Assembly (NCBI GenBank): GCA_020051175.1
Contig: JAGVJJ010000007.1
Coordinates: forward strand, 62,001 to 126,000
Reading direction: 5' to 3'
From: Bacteroidia bacterium
Lineage (GTDB): Bacteria; Bacteroidota; Bacteroidia; 2-12-FULL-35-15
Length of the DNA stretch: 64,000 bases
Under the pieces are notes generated by a model that had not been told where the DNA came from, ran no database searches, and saw only the letters and a program-made list of their open reading frames with translations. This document shows, one piece after another, positions 43,427 through 51,589 of this stretch; position 1 is the first letter of the stretch; every line of letters begins with the position of its first letter. The position numbers and the translations under genes were made by a program.

Positions 43427-44356
43427 CTAGTGAACGAGCCTCCCAATCCCTGCCGCCAGCTCCATCATCCATGCAATTCCTACATGCATAATGATTCCAC
43501 CTAAAATAGATTTACTTTCATATGCAATGATACCAAGCACGAGCCCTCCAAAAAAGGAGCTGATGATTTCTCCCAGAGGTTTGCCGAAATGTATAAAAAC
43601 ATAGAAAGCCACCATGGGCAGAATAACCCCACGTCCCAGATATTTTGCAAAAGCAAGAACAATAAACCCCCGGAAAAAGAACTCATTCATGGCCAGGTCA
43701 AATCCATAGCTCAATTCAAATAAAGCTCCGTAAGCCCATACATATCCGGTACTGTCCTTAAATGTATTGGCAAAGCGAGGGTAAGCGCGTAAAAAGTCCT
43801 GCTGGAATGATGCAAAAATAATTAGTGGAACAAGGCACAGCAACATAATAAAATATGGCCTTAGCAGCACATCCCGATATTTCCATCCATAGAGTTGGGT
43901 TTGTTTCCTTTCTCTGAATATCCACCAGATAAATGGAAACAGGAACAATATACCGCCATGTACCAATTGGTTGCTTACTTTTAACCAATAGCTTTTAGAA
44001 GCAACTTCTGCATGAGCATTGATAAACTCTGTATGAAACGTAACACCACAGCGTAAAGCATAAACACCAAGAGTAAAAAATATTAAAAATACGAACGAAG
44101 TGTTTTGCCAGACATCCCACTTCTTATAGAATGCAGAATACAATAGCAAGGTGCCTCCAAAAGGTAGCATGTAAAGGAGAATTGCGCGTGGATAGTAAGA
44201 TAATTCCTGCCTGTGGTGCTCTACAAGAATATTGGTAAGTTTAAAATTATACTGAAGAATGATGCACGTTGTAAGAAGTAAAGCAATAGCAAGCAGATAA
44301 CCCCCTTTCACTTCTGTAACGAAGTACTGACGTACATAGTGATAGAATACTCTCAT
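43427..44356 (-). CDS. CPBP-family intramembrane metalloprotease homologue with altered motif
   Basis: A 309-residue polytopic protein with about eight helices. The CPBP (Rce1/CAAX-like) site is recognisable at Asn224-Glu-Phe-Phe-Phe-Arg229, His256 in FYVFIHFG and His291 in IIMHVGIAW. In most members the first motif is EExxxR; here the first Glu is Asn. Either one Glu suffices, as in other Bacteroidota variants ending EFFFRG, or activity is lost. The family includes prenyl-protein proteases and bacteriocin-immunity proteins. The role here is unknown. The lipid kinase gene lies 50 bases upstream of the hairpin-side neighbour, on the same strand. Confidence 0.8.
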   Translation of the reverse strand: MRVFYHYVRQYFVTEVKGGYLLAIALLLTTCIILQYNFKLTNILVEHHRQELSYYPRAILLYMLPFGGTLLLYSAFYKKWDVWQNTSFVFLIFFTLGVYALRCGVTFHTEFINAHAEVASKSYWLKVSNQLVHGGILFLFPFIWWIFRERKQTQLYGWKYRDVLLRPYFIMLLCLVPLIIFASFQQDFLRAYPRFANTFKDSTGYVWAYGALFELSYGFDLAMNEFFFRGFIVLAFAKYLGRGVILPMVAFYVFIHFGKPLGEIISSFFGGLVLGIIAYESKSILGGIIMHVGIAWMMELAAGIGRLVH

Positions 44357-44406
44357 GATTGGGTTTTCGCTGAATTCATCTGCATTAACGTTTCAATGGA
44401 TTCTTT

Positions 44407-45279
44407 TTAAGGTACAATCACTTTTAAGGATTGTGGATTTACTTTAATTGAAATTTCATTACCCGCTTCAATCGGCTCTCCGTCAATATGGGCAATATTT
44501 TTTTGTTGCCTGATCACTACCTCCTTACATTTTATAATTTCAAGAAAAGCCGACTGGTGCACGGTTTTTCTAAACAGCCTGAAACCAATGGAAATAGCAT
44601 TAAAAAACGAAAAGTCTTTCATTATCATTACGTCCATAATTCCATCCGAGATATCAGCCAGCGGGGCTATATACGCATTGTTGCCCCATTGTGAGCCATT
44701 GGCAACACTTATAAGGAATGCTTTTTTGGAGTGTACTTTACCTTCAATTACCAGTTCATACTCCTGAGCTTTGTATTTAGGTAGTTCCCGTTGAATAACC
44801 TTTAAATAGGATGAAAACCCACGCTTCCCGAATTTTGCAAATTCCCATCCGATGTGTGCATCAAAGCCAACACCCGCAATGTTTACAAAAGATTCATCGT
44901 TTAGCCGGATGGTGTCAATGAATTTTTCTTTTCCATTATTTATCACATCCATTGCCTTTTTCAGGTTCAATGGTATCTGTAAATGCCTTGCCAGACCGTT
45001 TCCGGATCCTGTAGGTATAATGGCCATGGCAGTAGTGCTTCCGATTAATCCTTTGGCTGTTTCATTTACAGAACCGTCACCGCCAACAGCCACTACAATA
45101 TCAAAACCCTTTTCAGCAGCCTGCTTTGAAAGTTCTGTGGCATGTTTCGCAGCCTTTGTATAAGCGATCTCATAATCGTACAGCAGCCGGTTGAGTTCCC
45201 TGTCAATCAGCTTCTCAATGACCTTTTGCCGGCCTACACCCGAAATGGGATTAACAATAAAACAAATTTTCTTTTTCAA
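44407..45279 (-). CDS. diacylglycerol/sphingosine-type lipid kinase (YegS/DgkB family)
   Basis: A 290-residue cytoplasmic or membrane-peripheral kinase. The ATP-binding segment is VVAVGGDGSVNETAKGL near residue 62, and the second signature is IPTGSGNGLARHL near 88. The start KICFIVNPISGVGR is the family opening, and the C-terminal beta-sandwich includes VMIMKDFSFF and AHIDGEPIEAG. These enzymes phosphorylate diacylglycerol or related lipids; Bacteroidota with sphingolipids may use ceramide-like substrates, which cannot be decided here. It follows the LTA-synthase-like gene and precedes the CPBP gene on the same strand. Confidence 0.88.
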   Translation of the reverse strand: MKKKICFIVNPISGVGRQKVIEKLIDRELNRLLYDYEIAYTKAAKHATELSKQAAEKGFDIVVAVGGDGSVNETAKGLIGSTTAMAIIPTGSGNGLARHLQIPLNLKKAMDVINNGKEKFIDTIRLNDESFVNIAGVGFDAHIGWEFAKFGKRGFSSYLKVIQRELPKYKAQEYELVIEGKVHSKKAFLISVANGSQWGNNAYIAPLADISDGIMDVMIMKDFSFFNAISIGFRLFRKTVHQSAFLEIIKCKEVVIRQQKNIAHIDGEPIEAGNEISIKVNPQSLKVIVP

Positions 45280-45330
45280 AACAGTTTATTTTATACACTA
45301 CGAATATATATGCCATGTAAGCCATCCGGC

Positions 45331-45362
45331 ATTATTCCATTACTCCGCTACTTCATTATTCC
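45331..45362. repeat. ATTATTCC octad array ending at a stop codon
   Basis: Four consecutive 8-base units: ATTATTCC, ATTACTCC, GCTACTTC and ATTATTCC. The stop of the sulfatase gene begins at 45364. Confidence 0.82.
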
Positions 45363-45363
45363 A

Positions 45364-47271
45364 TCAGTACACCATCTGGTTATTAATCAGGCTCTGCTGA
45401 TACGTCTGTATAATGGCTTTAATTTTTTTATCCATTTGTTTGGCAACAATAGTATCTTTATAAATCAGGTTGTTGGAAAGCAAACTGTCGGTGGGAAAGT
45501 GATGAAGGTTGGTAGTGCCATCACCATCAAACTGAAGAAAATAATTATTCTGAACCAGCTGGAATATCCCATAGTTGTAGGTAAGTGCGAAGCGTGGTGT
45601 GGTATGGTCGAAGACACTGTTCCCGAAAGCGAAGTAGGAGGAAGGGTAATGAAGGTAGCTCAACACCGATGGAAGGATGTCTATTTGTTGTGTTAGGGTC
45701 GTATCCATGCCTCTCAGGTCATTATTACCAGGCATATAATAGATAATCGGGATCATGTAGTTTCCGATATTGTTTGTATAGAATAAATCGTTGGAAACCC
45801 CTGTGTGGTCTGCTGCCAGGACAAACAAGGTGTTTTTGAACCAGGGCATTTTTTTAGCAGTCTCAAAAAACCGTTTCAGGCAGTAATCTGTATACCGTAT
45901 GCCTTTTTCAATTGGCAGTGAACCACCCTTAAACCGTTCTTTGTAGCGTTCCGGAATGGGGTAGGGGTGGTGCGATGTAAGGGTAAAAAGCGTTGCGTGA
46001 AAAGGTTGCTTTTTTTTGTTCAGCGTATTGGCTGTAAACTGCAGGAACTCTTCATCCCATATTCCCCAGTTGCCATCGTAGTCCTTATCATTGTTGTATT
46101 CTGTGCGGCCGAAATAATCGGTATAGCCGGCAAGGTTGGCAAATGCATCAAAGCCCATGGTGCCATTGGTGCCACCATGAAAAAATGCCGTATAATAGCC
46201 TTTTTGTTTCAGCAGACTGGCAATGCTCTGAATTTGGTTACTACCGTAGGGAGAAGTAATGTAAGGTTCGTTCATCCAGGTGGGGATGCCGGCAATGATG
46301 GATGGAATACCCTCTATAGACGTTTTGCCGTTTGAAAACGCATTGCTGAAAGTAAGGCTCTTTGAAATAAGGGAGTCCAGGAAGGGGGTATACCCTTCTG
46401 AACGTCCATTCAGCGCCCCGACATATTCTTTAGAAAAGCTTTCCAGTGCAATTACAAATACATTCAGTTTCCTGAATTTTTGCCTGCTGCCCCAGTGTTT
46501 GGTATTGTACAGGCCGCGTAGTTCCGCTTCCTCAATATGCCAGCTCTCGGAGGGCTCAATGGCTTTAACATCATAGGTTTTTATAATGCTGAATGGGGTA
46601 TTGATTACCAGTGGAATGAATTTGGATGAAACGTACTCGCCTGCACTTACAATGCTGATGGGTTTTAGCTGGAACCCACCCCGGTAAATCAATGTGCCGA
46701 ATGCTGCTGCTGCTACGAATAAAAGTGTTTGGGTACCATACTGTTTCAGGCTCCAGTCCAGTGCTATGTTCCTTTCAATCTTTCTGTACCATACAAACAG
46801 CCCATAAATAAGCCCCAGCCAGATCACCAATACGTACCAGTAATCCTTGAGGAATACTGGCAATAGGTTGCCCAAATCATTGCCGATTTCACCGCTGAAA
46901 AAATTGAAAACGGAGGCATTGGTGCGTTTCAGGGTAAACTGGAAGTATACCAGGTCCACGCAATTGGCAAGCAAAGCAATGCTGTTGACAAAGAGATAGA
47001 GAAACTTTAGGATTCCCCTGTACCAGAACTTTTGCCTTAGCGGAAAAGGAAAAATGTACAACAGGATAAACAGAAAATTCGATAGAATGATAACCGAAAG
47101 ATCAAAACGGGTGCTTACAAGCATTACCTTAATAAATTCCCAGATGCCTATATCTGAAAAATGGGAATAATTAAAGACGAAAAAAAGCAGTCTGCAAACA
47201 GCGTATACGATTAGTAGTAAAAAGAGGTGCTTTACTAAAGTGGTAAGTGTACGAAGGTAGCTTTGCATCAA
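45364..47271 (-). CDS. LTA synthase-like sulfatase-family membrane protein
   Basis: A 635-residue protein with five N-terminal helices (to about 205) and a periplasmic alkaline-phosphatase-fold domain. Metal and nucleophile positions are visible in VFVIALESFSKEYVG (Glu), SNGKTSIEGIPSI (the Thr is the likely nucleophile), FFHGGTNG and VLAADHTGVSND (Asp-His). This is the LtaS / phosphoglycerol transferase architecture. Bacteroidota lack lipoteichoic acid, so the enzyme probably transfers phosphoethanolamine- or phosphoglycerol-like groups to lipids or glycans. It is next to a lipid kinase that could recycle the diacylglycerol released. Its 3' end touches an octad array. Confidence 0.87.
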   Translation of the reverse strand: MMQSYLRTLTTLVKHLFLLLIVYAVCRLLFFVFNYSHFSDIGIWEFIKVMLVSTRFDLSVIILSNFLFILLYIFPFPLRQKFWYRGILKFLYLFVNSIALLANCVDLVYFQFTLKRTNASVFNFFSGEIGNDLGNLLPVFLKDYWYVLVIWLGLIYGLFVWYRKIERNIALDWSLKQYGTQTLLFVAAAAFGTLIYRGGFQLKPISIVSAGEYVSSKFIPLVINTPFSIIKTYDVKAIEPSESWHIEEAELRGLYNTKHWGSRQKFRKLNVFVIALESFSKEYVGALNGRSEGYTPFLDSLISKSLTFSNAFSNGKTSIEGIPSIIAGIPTWMNEPYITSPYGSNQIQSIASLLKQKGYYTAFFHGGTNGTMGFDAFANLAGYTDYFGRTEYNNDKDYDGNWGIWDEEFLQFTANTLNKKKQPFHATLFTLTSHHPYPIPERYKERFKGGSLPIEKGIRYTDYCLKRFFETAKKMPWFKNTLFVLAADHTGVSNDLFYTNNIGNYMIPIIYYMPGNNDLRGMDTTLTQQIDILPSVLSYLHYPSSYFAFGNSVFDHTTPRFALTYNYGIFQLVQNNYFLQFDGDGTTNLHHFPTDSLLSNNLIYKDTIVAKQMDKKIKAIIQTYQQSLINNQMVY

Positions 47272-47388
47272 ATAATGGTATCCAACCCTGCAAAATTAGC
47301 AAAATTGCTCAAAGAGCTGCCTGCTAATTAAAAAAGCAATTTCCTCAGGGGGCGTTTGGCAGAGGTGCTAAATCAAAACGCTAACAGG

Positions 47389-48024
47389 TTATTGTTTTGT
47401 ATATGCTACCGCAACGTTGCTCGTAGCGCCATTGGCCGCCTCGGTATAATTTAAAGTAAAGCCACCGGAAGTAATCGAACCAGAGCCCGTGAAGGTTCTG
47501 TCAGCAGCTGGTGCGCCTACCTGTACGGCTGTTTGGCTGGGCAAAGTTATTGTTGTACCTGAAACATCGGCATGTATAAATGCGTTGGAGGTATGGTTGC
47601 CGAATTTGGAAAAGTGTATCCTGTTGTTCAAGGTTTTTGAAACACTTACGGTGTCGGTGTAATTCAGGGTTCCGGTAATGGAGTAAGCTCCAGCCAGGGC
47701 TTCAGCATCGTTTTTTACAATTATTTTTCGGTTTAGGCTGGCTCTGTTGCCTTCCTTATCTGTAGCGATGTAGGTAATGGTATAAGTGGCGGTGTAGTTG
47801 GTGTTTACATATCCGCTGATGGTTAGCGGGGCATCAGCATCCCCTTCGTCTGAAATAGTAGCTCCTGGCTCGGTATAAGTCCCCTGTAAAGAAATTACCA
47901 TTGTTTCAGGACCATTAAGTGTAATTAAAGGTGCTTTTGTATCCTCTTTCTTGCAACCTAGACTTAGCAATACCAAGCCCAAGGGCAATAATTTAATAAA
48001 ACAAAGCGTATTTATTTTATTCAT
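47389..48024 (-). CDS. DUF5011 lipoprotein, paralogue 1
   Basis: A 211-residue lipoprotein with lipobox LSLGC followed by KKED. Residues about 30-105 form a DUF5011 Ig-like domain: TKAPLITLNGPETMVISLQG, then YTEPGATISDEG, then YTITYIATDKEGN. The C-terminal half is a second beta domain shared with the next gene (NNRIHFSKFGNHTSNAFIHA). It is attached to the envelope by lipid; the function is unknown. It is a tandem paralogue of the gene at 48134-48814, with lower similarity in the C-terminal half. A perfect palindromic terminator separates the two. Confidence 0.83.
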   Translation of the reverse strand: MNKINTLCFIKLLPLGLVLLSLGCKKEDTKAPLITLNGPETMVISLQGTYTEPGATISDEGDADAPLTISGYVNTNYTATYTITYIATDKEGNRASLNRKIIVKNDAEALAGAYSITGTLNYTDTVSVSKTLNNRIHFSKFGNHTSNAFIHADVSGTTITLPSQTAVQVGAPAADRTFTGSGSITSGGFTLNYTEAANGATSNVAVAYTKQ

Positions 48025-48082
48025 AAGTGCGTAAGCAGAATTACTGTAAAAATAGTAGAATTTTTACAAAAAGCAATCAATA

Positions 48083-48114
48083 AAAAAAGCCCCGTACATG
48101 TACGGGGCTTTTTT
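48083..48114. terminator. bidirectional palindromic terminator between DUF5011 genes
   Basis: AGCCCCGTACATGTACGGGGCT is a near-continuous perfect palindrome, given here as arms AGCCCCGTACA and TGTACGGGGCT, with A-run before and T-run after. It serves the gene ending at 48134. Confidence 0.88.
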
Positions 48115-48133
48115 ATAAAACTAAGGGTTTTTA

Positions 48134-48814
48134 TTACATTTTTGTAAATGTAGCTGTGCAAGATGCGCTACCAATACAAGGAGATGGGTTTGTTATAGCA
48201 TCTGTGTAGGTGATAACAAATCCGTTTGAAGTAGAATTTCCACTAGTTGAGCTAAAAGTATGATCTGCTACATCGCAGCTTCCACCATTGTTCGTTCCTA
48301 TACCAACAGCAGGTTGATTAGGGATTGCAATGTCTGTTCCTGTAACCATTGCATAAATAGCAGTGTTGCCAGCATAATCAGCAAATTTGCTGAACATCAG
48401 CTTGTTGTTTACAGTTGTAGAAGCCGTAACCGTTTGGTTGTAGTTGAATGTAGAACCACCGCAAACGTCAACAACAGTATAAGAACCAGCCCAGTCTTCA
48501 GCGTCATTTTTTACAATAACTGTTCTTGTTGCAGTTCCAACATTACCAGCAGCATCAGTTGCTGTATAAGTAATAGTGTAAGTTCCGGCAAGGTCAACGT
48601 TTACTGTTCCAGAAACTGTAGGAGTAACTTCGCCATCTTCATCATCTGTTGCAGTTGCACCCTCTTCTGTGTATGTTCCCTGTAGAGAAACAGTTTTTGA
48701 AGCATCACCAGTTAAAGTAACAACTGGAGCAGTTGTATCTTCTTTATTACAAGCAGTAAATAATGCGCCTAAAACAAGGGCCATTGCAGATAAACTTAAA
48801 ATATTTTTTTTCAT
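48134..48814 (-). CDS. DUF5011 lipoprotein, paralogue 2
   Basis: A 226-residue lipoprotein with lipobox LFTAC followed by NKED. The DUF5011 Ig-like domain occupies about 28-105 (TAPVVTLTGDASKTVSLQG, then YTEEGATATDDEDGE, then ITYTATDAAGNVGTATR). The C-terminal beta domain has cysteines in VVDVCGG, GGSCDVADH and SPCIGSASC that could pair and are absent from paralogue 1. Its promoter probably contains TATATTTG on the minus strand (48875-48882), in a gap shared with the divergent small lipoprotein gene. The role is unknown, perhaps surface display. Confidence 0.85.
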   Translation of the reverse strand: MKKNILSLSAMALVLGALFTACNKEDTTAPVVTLTGDASKTVSLQGTYTEEGATATDDEDGEVTPTVSGTVNVDLAGTYTITYTATDAAGNVGTATRTVIVKNDAEDWAGSYTVVDVCGGSTFNYNQTVTASTTVNNKLMFSKFADYAGNTAIYAMVTGTDIAIPNQPAVGIGTNNGGSCDVADHTFSSTSGNSTSNGFVITYTDAITNPSPCIGSASCTATFTKM

Positions 48815-48874
48815 TTCGTAAATAATTTTTGGTTGTTAATATTATTTTTAGTACATTATAATTTTTTCGCGGGA

Positions 48875-48882
48875 CAAATATA
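48875..48882 (-). promoter_or_regulatory. -7 box of DUF5011 gene 2
   Basis: On the minus strand TATATTTG fits the consensus, about 60 bases before the ATG. TTG lies 22 bases upstream (48905-48907), near the range allowed for -33. Confidence 0.55.
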
Positions 48883-48937
48883 ATACAATTTTTATCATTT
48901 TTGTCAAAATAATTTGTTTTGCTCAAAAAGATTTTAG

Positions 48938-48945
48938 TAATTTTG
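48938..48945 (+). promoter_or_regulatory. -7 box of the first small lipoprotein gene
   Basis: TAATTTTG lies 32 bases before ATG 48978, with TTTG words at 48913 and 48918 as -33 candidates. The block from the box to the ATG resembles that of the second copy (49427-49467), so the promoter was duplicated with the gene. Confidence 0.6.
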
Positions 48946-48977
48946 CACCCGGTTAACCAAAAAAACTAAAAAACAAA

Positions 48978-49313
48978 ATGAAAAAAGTACTTACACTAGT
49001 TGCCGTTGCAGGCATGTTCTCATTCGTTGCTTGCGGGCCAAGCGCTGAAGAAATCGCTAAAATTGAAAAAGCAAAGCAAGATTCAATTGCTGCTGTTGAA
49101 GCTCAAAAAGCTGCTGAAGAAGCTGCTAAAGCTGAAGCTTAAGCAAAAGCAAAAGCTACTGCTGACTCTATTGCTGCTGCTGAAGCAAAAGCTGCTGAAG
49201 AAGCAAAAGCTGCTGAAGAAGCTAAAAACAAAAAAGGCGGTACTAAAAAAACTGCAACTCCAGCTGAGAAAAAGCAGGAAGAAGTTAAGAAAGTTACAGG
49301 AGGAAGAGGTTAA
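48978..49313 (+). pseudogene. small Ala/Glu/Lys-rich lipoprotein with in-frame internal stop
   Basis: From ATG 48978 the frame encodes a lipoprotein signal (MKKVLTLVAVAGMFSFVAC), then GPSAEEIAKIEKAKQDS and a coiled-coil-like run of Ala, Glu and Lys. A TAA at 49140-49142 ends it after 54 residues. The same frame then continues without further stops for 56 codons of identical character to TAA 49311-49313, just before a strong terminator. A single base change at one codon (GAA or AAA to TAA) explains this. The intact tandem paralogue is at 49468. The 54-residue product could still be made as a lipoprotein, so the gene may be truncated rather than dead. Confidence 0.85.
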
Positions 49314-49336
49314 TCTTCATTTTTTTAATCTTTCAC

Positions 49337-49375
49337 AAAAAAAGGGGGTACAGGATTGCTGTACCCCCTTTTTTT
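49337..49375 (+). terminator. strong intrinsic terminator after the first small lipoprotein gene
   Basis: Arms AAAAAAAGGGGGTACAG and CTGTACCCCCTTTTTTT around a short loop, 23 bases beyond the distal stop. Confidence 0.93.
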
Positions 49376-49426
49376 ATGCTACTGAAAATATTTTTATAAT
49401 TTTTTATTACAAATTGAAAATTAATG

Positions 49427-49434
49427 TAGTTTTG
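49427..49434 (+). promoter_or_regulatory. -7 box of the second small lipoprotein gene
   Basis: TAGTTTTG followed by CGCCCAG corresponds to TAATTTTG followed by CACCCGG in the first copy. The ATG is 33 bases further on. Confidence 0.6.
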
Positions 49435-49467
49435 CGCCCAGTTTAATTAAAATCACTAACCATAAAA

Positions 49468-49740
49468 ATGAAAAAAGTATTTACATTAGTTGCCGTTGCT
49501 GGTATGTTTTCACTTGTTGCTTGCGGACCAAGCGCTGAAGAACTAGCTAAAATTGAAAAAGCAAAGCAAGATTCAATTGCTGCAGTAGAAGCTCAAAAAG
49601 CTGCTGAAGAAGCTGCAAAAGAACAAGCTCGTCAGGACTCTATAGCGCAGGCTGCAAAAGCTGCTGAAGAAGCAAAAGCTGCTGAAGAAGCTGCAAAAGC
49701 TGCTGAAGAAGAAGCTAAGCACAAAGGTAAAAAGAAATAA
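49468..49740 (+). CDS. small Ala/Glu/Lys-rich lipoprotein, intact paralogue
   Basis: A 90-residue protein with signal MKKVFTLVAVAGMFSLVAC (lipobox LVAC) followed by GPSAEELAKIEKAKQDS and a repetitive A-A-E-E-A-K helix ending in HKGKKK. The mature part should be one long charged helix or coiled coil anchored by its lipid, a layout shared with small peptidoglycan- or envelope-spacing lipoproteins, though no known family is recognised. The first ~50 residues are nearly identical to the product of the truncated copy upstream. It has its own promoter and terminator, so the two genes are independent transcription units. Confidence 0.8.
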   Translation: MKKVFTLVAVAGMFSLVACGPSAEELAKIEKAKQDSIAAVEAQKAAEEAAKEQARQDSIAQAAKAAEEAKAAEEAAKAAEEEAKHKGKKK

Positions 49741-49758
49741 TTTTTGCCTTTTCTGCAC

Positions 49759-49797
49759 AAAAAAGGGCAGTCTCTACATGAGGCTGCCCTTTTTTTA
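49759..49797 (+). terminator. intrinsic terminator after the second small lipoprotein gene
   Basis: AAAAAAGGGCAG and CTGCCCTTTTTTT around a 13-base loop, 18 bases after the stop. Confidence 0.92.
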
Positions 49798-49821
49798 TTC
49801 AATGCATTTATAGCTCCTGAT

Positions 49822-50067
49822 TTATTCCTTTTTTGCCGGTTTGGGCGGTAGGGGTCCCCGTTTGTATATAATTAAGCCATTCAAAAAATTACGCAACAGC
49901 TGGTCGCCACACTCTTTGTAATTGGGGTGTGTCGGGTTGCGGTAAAGCGCATTCAGTTCACTTTTAGATAGCTCAAAATCCGCTAATTTTAGTATCTTTA
50001 TTATATCATCGTCTTTTAGCTCCAGCGCTACGCGCAGCTTTTTTAATATGTCGTTGTTTGTCAGCAT
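49822..50067 (-). CDS. DUF1456 (YehS-like) protein, single-repeat form
   Basis: An 81-residue protein whose opening MLTNNDILKKLRVALELKDDDIIKI, given as MLTNNDILKKLRVALEL and DDDIIKI, and FELSKSELNALYRNP match the DUF1456 repeat. YehS of enterobacteria is about twice this length with two such repeats, so here only one unit is present, followed by a short Pro/Lys tail (PLPPKPAKKE). It is small, basic at the end and probably cytoplasmic. The function is unknown. No frame disturbance suggests it is a remnant. Confidence 0.75.
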   Translation of the reverse strand: MLTNNDILKKLRVALELKDDDIIKILKLADFELSKSELNALYRNPTHPNYKECGDQLLRNFLNGLIIYKRGPLPPKPAKKE

Positions 50068-50174
50068 TACAAAGGTTTTTTTATGGATAGTAAATGTATA
50101 AAATAAAATTGGAACGGTTTATGCTATGGAGAAAGTATCAGAAAGTAAATTGTTTAACTTAAAATAAAATTCAA

Positions 50175-51458
50175 ATGAAAAAGGCACTGTTCTACATAAC
50201 AACTATAGGAAGTAGCTTGTTGTGTTCCCCGGTTTTCTCTCAGAAGGAAGCACCGGATTCATTAGGGTTACCAGGTGATAACCTGAATCTTTATGCAGTT
50301 TTGGATATTTTCCAGAAATCCGAAACCCTTGAAGGATTCGAAAAAACGCTCAATACAGAAAATTCCAAAGTAAATAACCTCGACCTGAACAACGATGATA
50401 AAACTGACTACATACGGGTAATCGATAATGTTAAAGGTACTGCACACGCTATTGTTCTTCAGGTAGCTGTGAATGCAAAAGAGAATCAGGATGTGGCCGT
50501 GATAGAGGTGGAAAAAGACAACGATGGCAATGTTAAAATCCAGATAGTTGGTGATGAACTGCTTTACGGCAAAAACTATGTGGTAGAACCAAAGCAGGAA
50601 ACCGATAAAAAACGCATGGGCTCTACTCCGAACCCTGGTTATTCAGGTGGAACTCAGGTAACCAATGTTACCAATAACTATTACAACGATAATACCACCA
50701 ATTATAATAATGGTGCTTACGATTACTGGTACCCTGCATCCAGCTGGGCCATTGTAAGGTATATGTATTACCCTTCTTATGTGGTATATACATCACCGTG
50801 GAGCTGGGGTTATTACCCCTGGTATTGGAATCCGTGGAGGCCAATGTTTTGGCATTCATACTATTACGGATGCATCTGGCCTCATTATGACCATTATTAT
50901 GGTTGGTATTACAGGTCTAACTCAATATACAGCAATGCAGCCCATGACTATTACTATGGACAAAGAAGATCAACATCACAAACTGTAAGTCAGCGAAGGA
51001 ATGACGGTGGTTACAGGCAAACCTACAGCCGCCCTGATTTAGCGTCAAAAGAGATGAGCAAAGCCCGCTCTGAGGGTAACAAAACGGATCTGAATAGTGC
51101 CAGAGCGGTTAATAACAGTAGCTCTAAACAGGAAAGGGGAGCGGGCACTAATCCATCGCGCGATGCGGCAGGATCGGCAAAAAGTAACAGAGGTGATTCG
51201 GAAGCGGTAAAAGCCAATTCTACACCTGCAAGAGCTGAGTCGTCTTCAAAAGTGGAAAGTTCTTCACCTTCAAGGGCTAGTAAACATTCCGGCAGCAACA
51301 GGGCTTCAGGTTCGGGCAGCGGGTCAGTGAAACAAAGTTCGGGTTCACAACGCTCATCCGGCTCTCACATGTCAGGAGGTAGCGGAGGCTCAAGAAGCTC
51401 CGGAGGCGGTGGTGGACGTAGCGGTGGAAGCAGCGGTGGTGGCGGTGGAAGAAGGTAA
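50175..51458 (+). CDS. exported Tyr/Trp-rich protein with Gly/Ser-rich tail
   Basis: A 427-residue protein in four zones. There is a signal peptide ending PVFSQ. A globular part (about 25-145) contains DLNNDDKTDYIRVIDN and VAVIEVEKDNDGNVKIQI. A very Tyr/Trp/Pro-rich stretch (about 170-270) has short motifs such as YYPSYVVYTSPWSWGYYPWY. A long disordered C-terminus of Ser, Gly, Arg and Lys ends SGGGGGRR. The aromatic zone could pack as an adhesive or membrane-facing surface and the tail is probably flexible. I know of similar unnamed Bacteroidota proteins but no function. A terminator follows. Confidence 0.8.
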   Translation: MKKALFYITTIGSSLLCSPVFSQKEAPDSLGLPGDNLNLYAVLDIFQKSETLEGFEKTLNTENSKVNNLDLNNDDKTDYIRVIDNVKGTAHAIVLQVAVNAKENQDVAVIEVEKDNDGNVKIQIVGDELLYGKNYVVEPKQETDKKRMGSTPNPGYSGGTQVTNVTNNYYNDNTTNYNNGAYDYWYPASSWAIVRYMYYPSYVVYTSPWSWGYYPWYWNPWRPMFWHSYYYGCIWPHYDHYYGWYYRSNSIYSNAAHDYYYGQRRSTSQTVSQRRNDGGYRQTYSRPDLASKEMSKARSEGNKTDLNSARAVNNSSSKQERGAGTNPSRDAAGSAKSNRGDSEAVKANSTPARAESSSKVESSSPSRASKHSGSNRASGSGSGSVKQSSGSQRSSGSHMSGGSGGSRSSGGGGGRSGGSSGGGGGRR

Positions 51459-51477
51459 AAAAAACAACGTTTTAACC

Positions 51478-51515
51478 AAAAGTCCCGTTCTGATATGGTC
51501 AGATCGGGACTTTTT
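51478..51515 (+). terminator. intrinsic terminator after the Tyr/Trp-rich protein gene
   Basis: AGTCCCG and CGGGACT arms with an inner TCTGA / TCAGA pairing, then five T residues, 20 bases after the stop. Confidence 0.88.
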
Positions 51516-51536
51516 ACTTTAATTAAGCTCATCCAT

Positions 51537-51555
51537 CGGCTTCGCCCGGCATGAC
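51537..51555. repeat. possible relative of the GTCATTT repeat family
   Basis: Reads CGGCTTCGCCCGGCATGAC, whose complement starts GTCATGCCGGGCGAAG. Its relation to the 6552 element is weak. Confidence 0.3.
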
Positions 51556-51589
51556 AATTAGTGGTGTGTTCTGGTTTAGAAGGGTTACC

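Noticed and set aside
45142-45696. 184-codon plus-strand frame across the kinase and sulfatase genes
   Set aside because: It is antisense to two well-supported genes and spans their gap; its composition is not protein-like.
49000-49446. 148-codon plus-strand frame, extremely Lys/Leu-rich
   Set aside because: It is the +1 shadow of the Ala/Glu/Lys codon repeats of the small lipoprotein gene; it lacks a plausible start and runs through the terminator.
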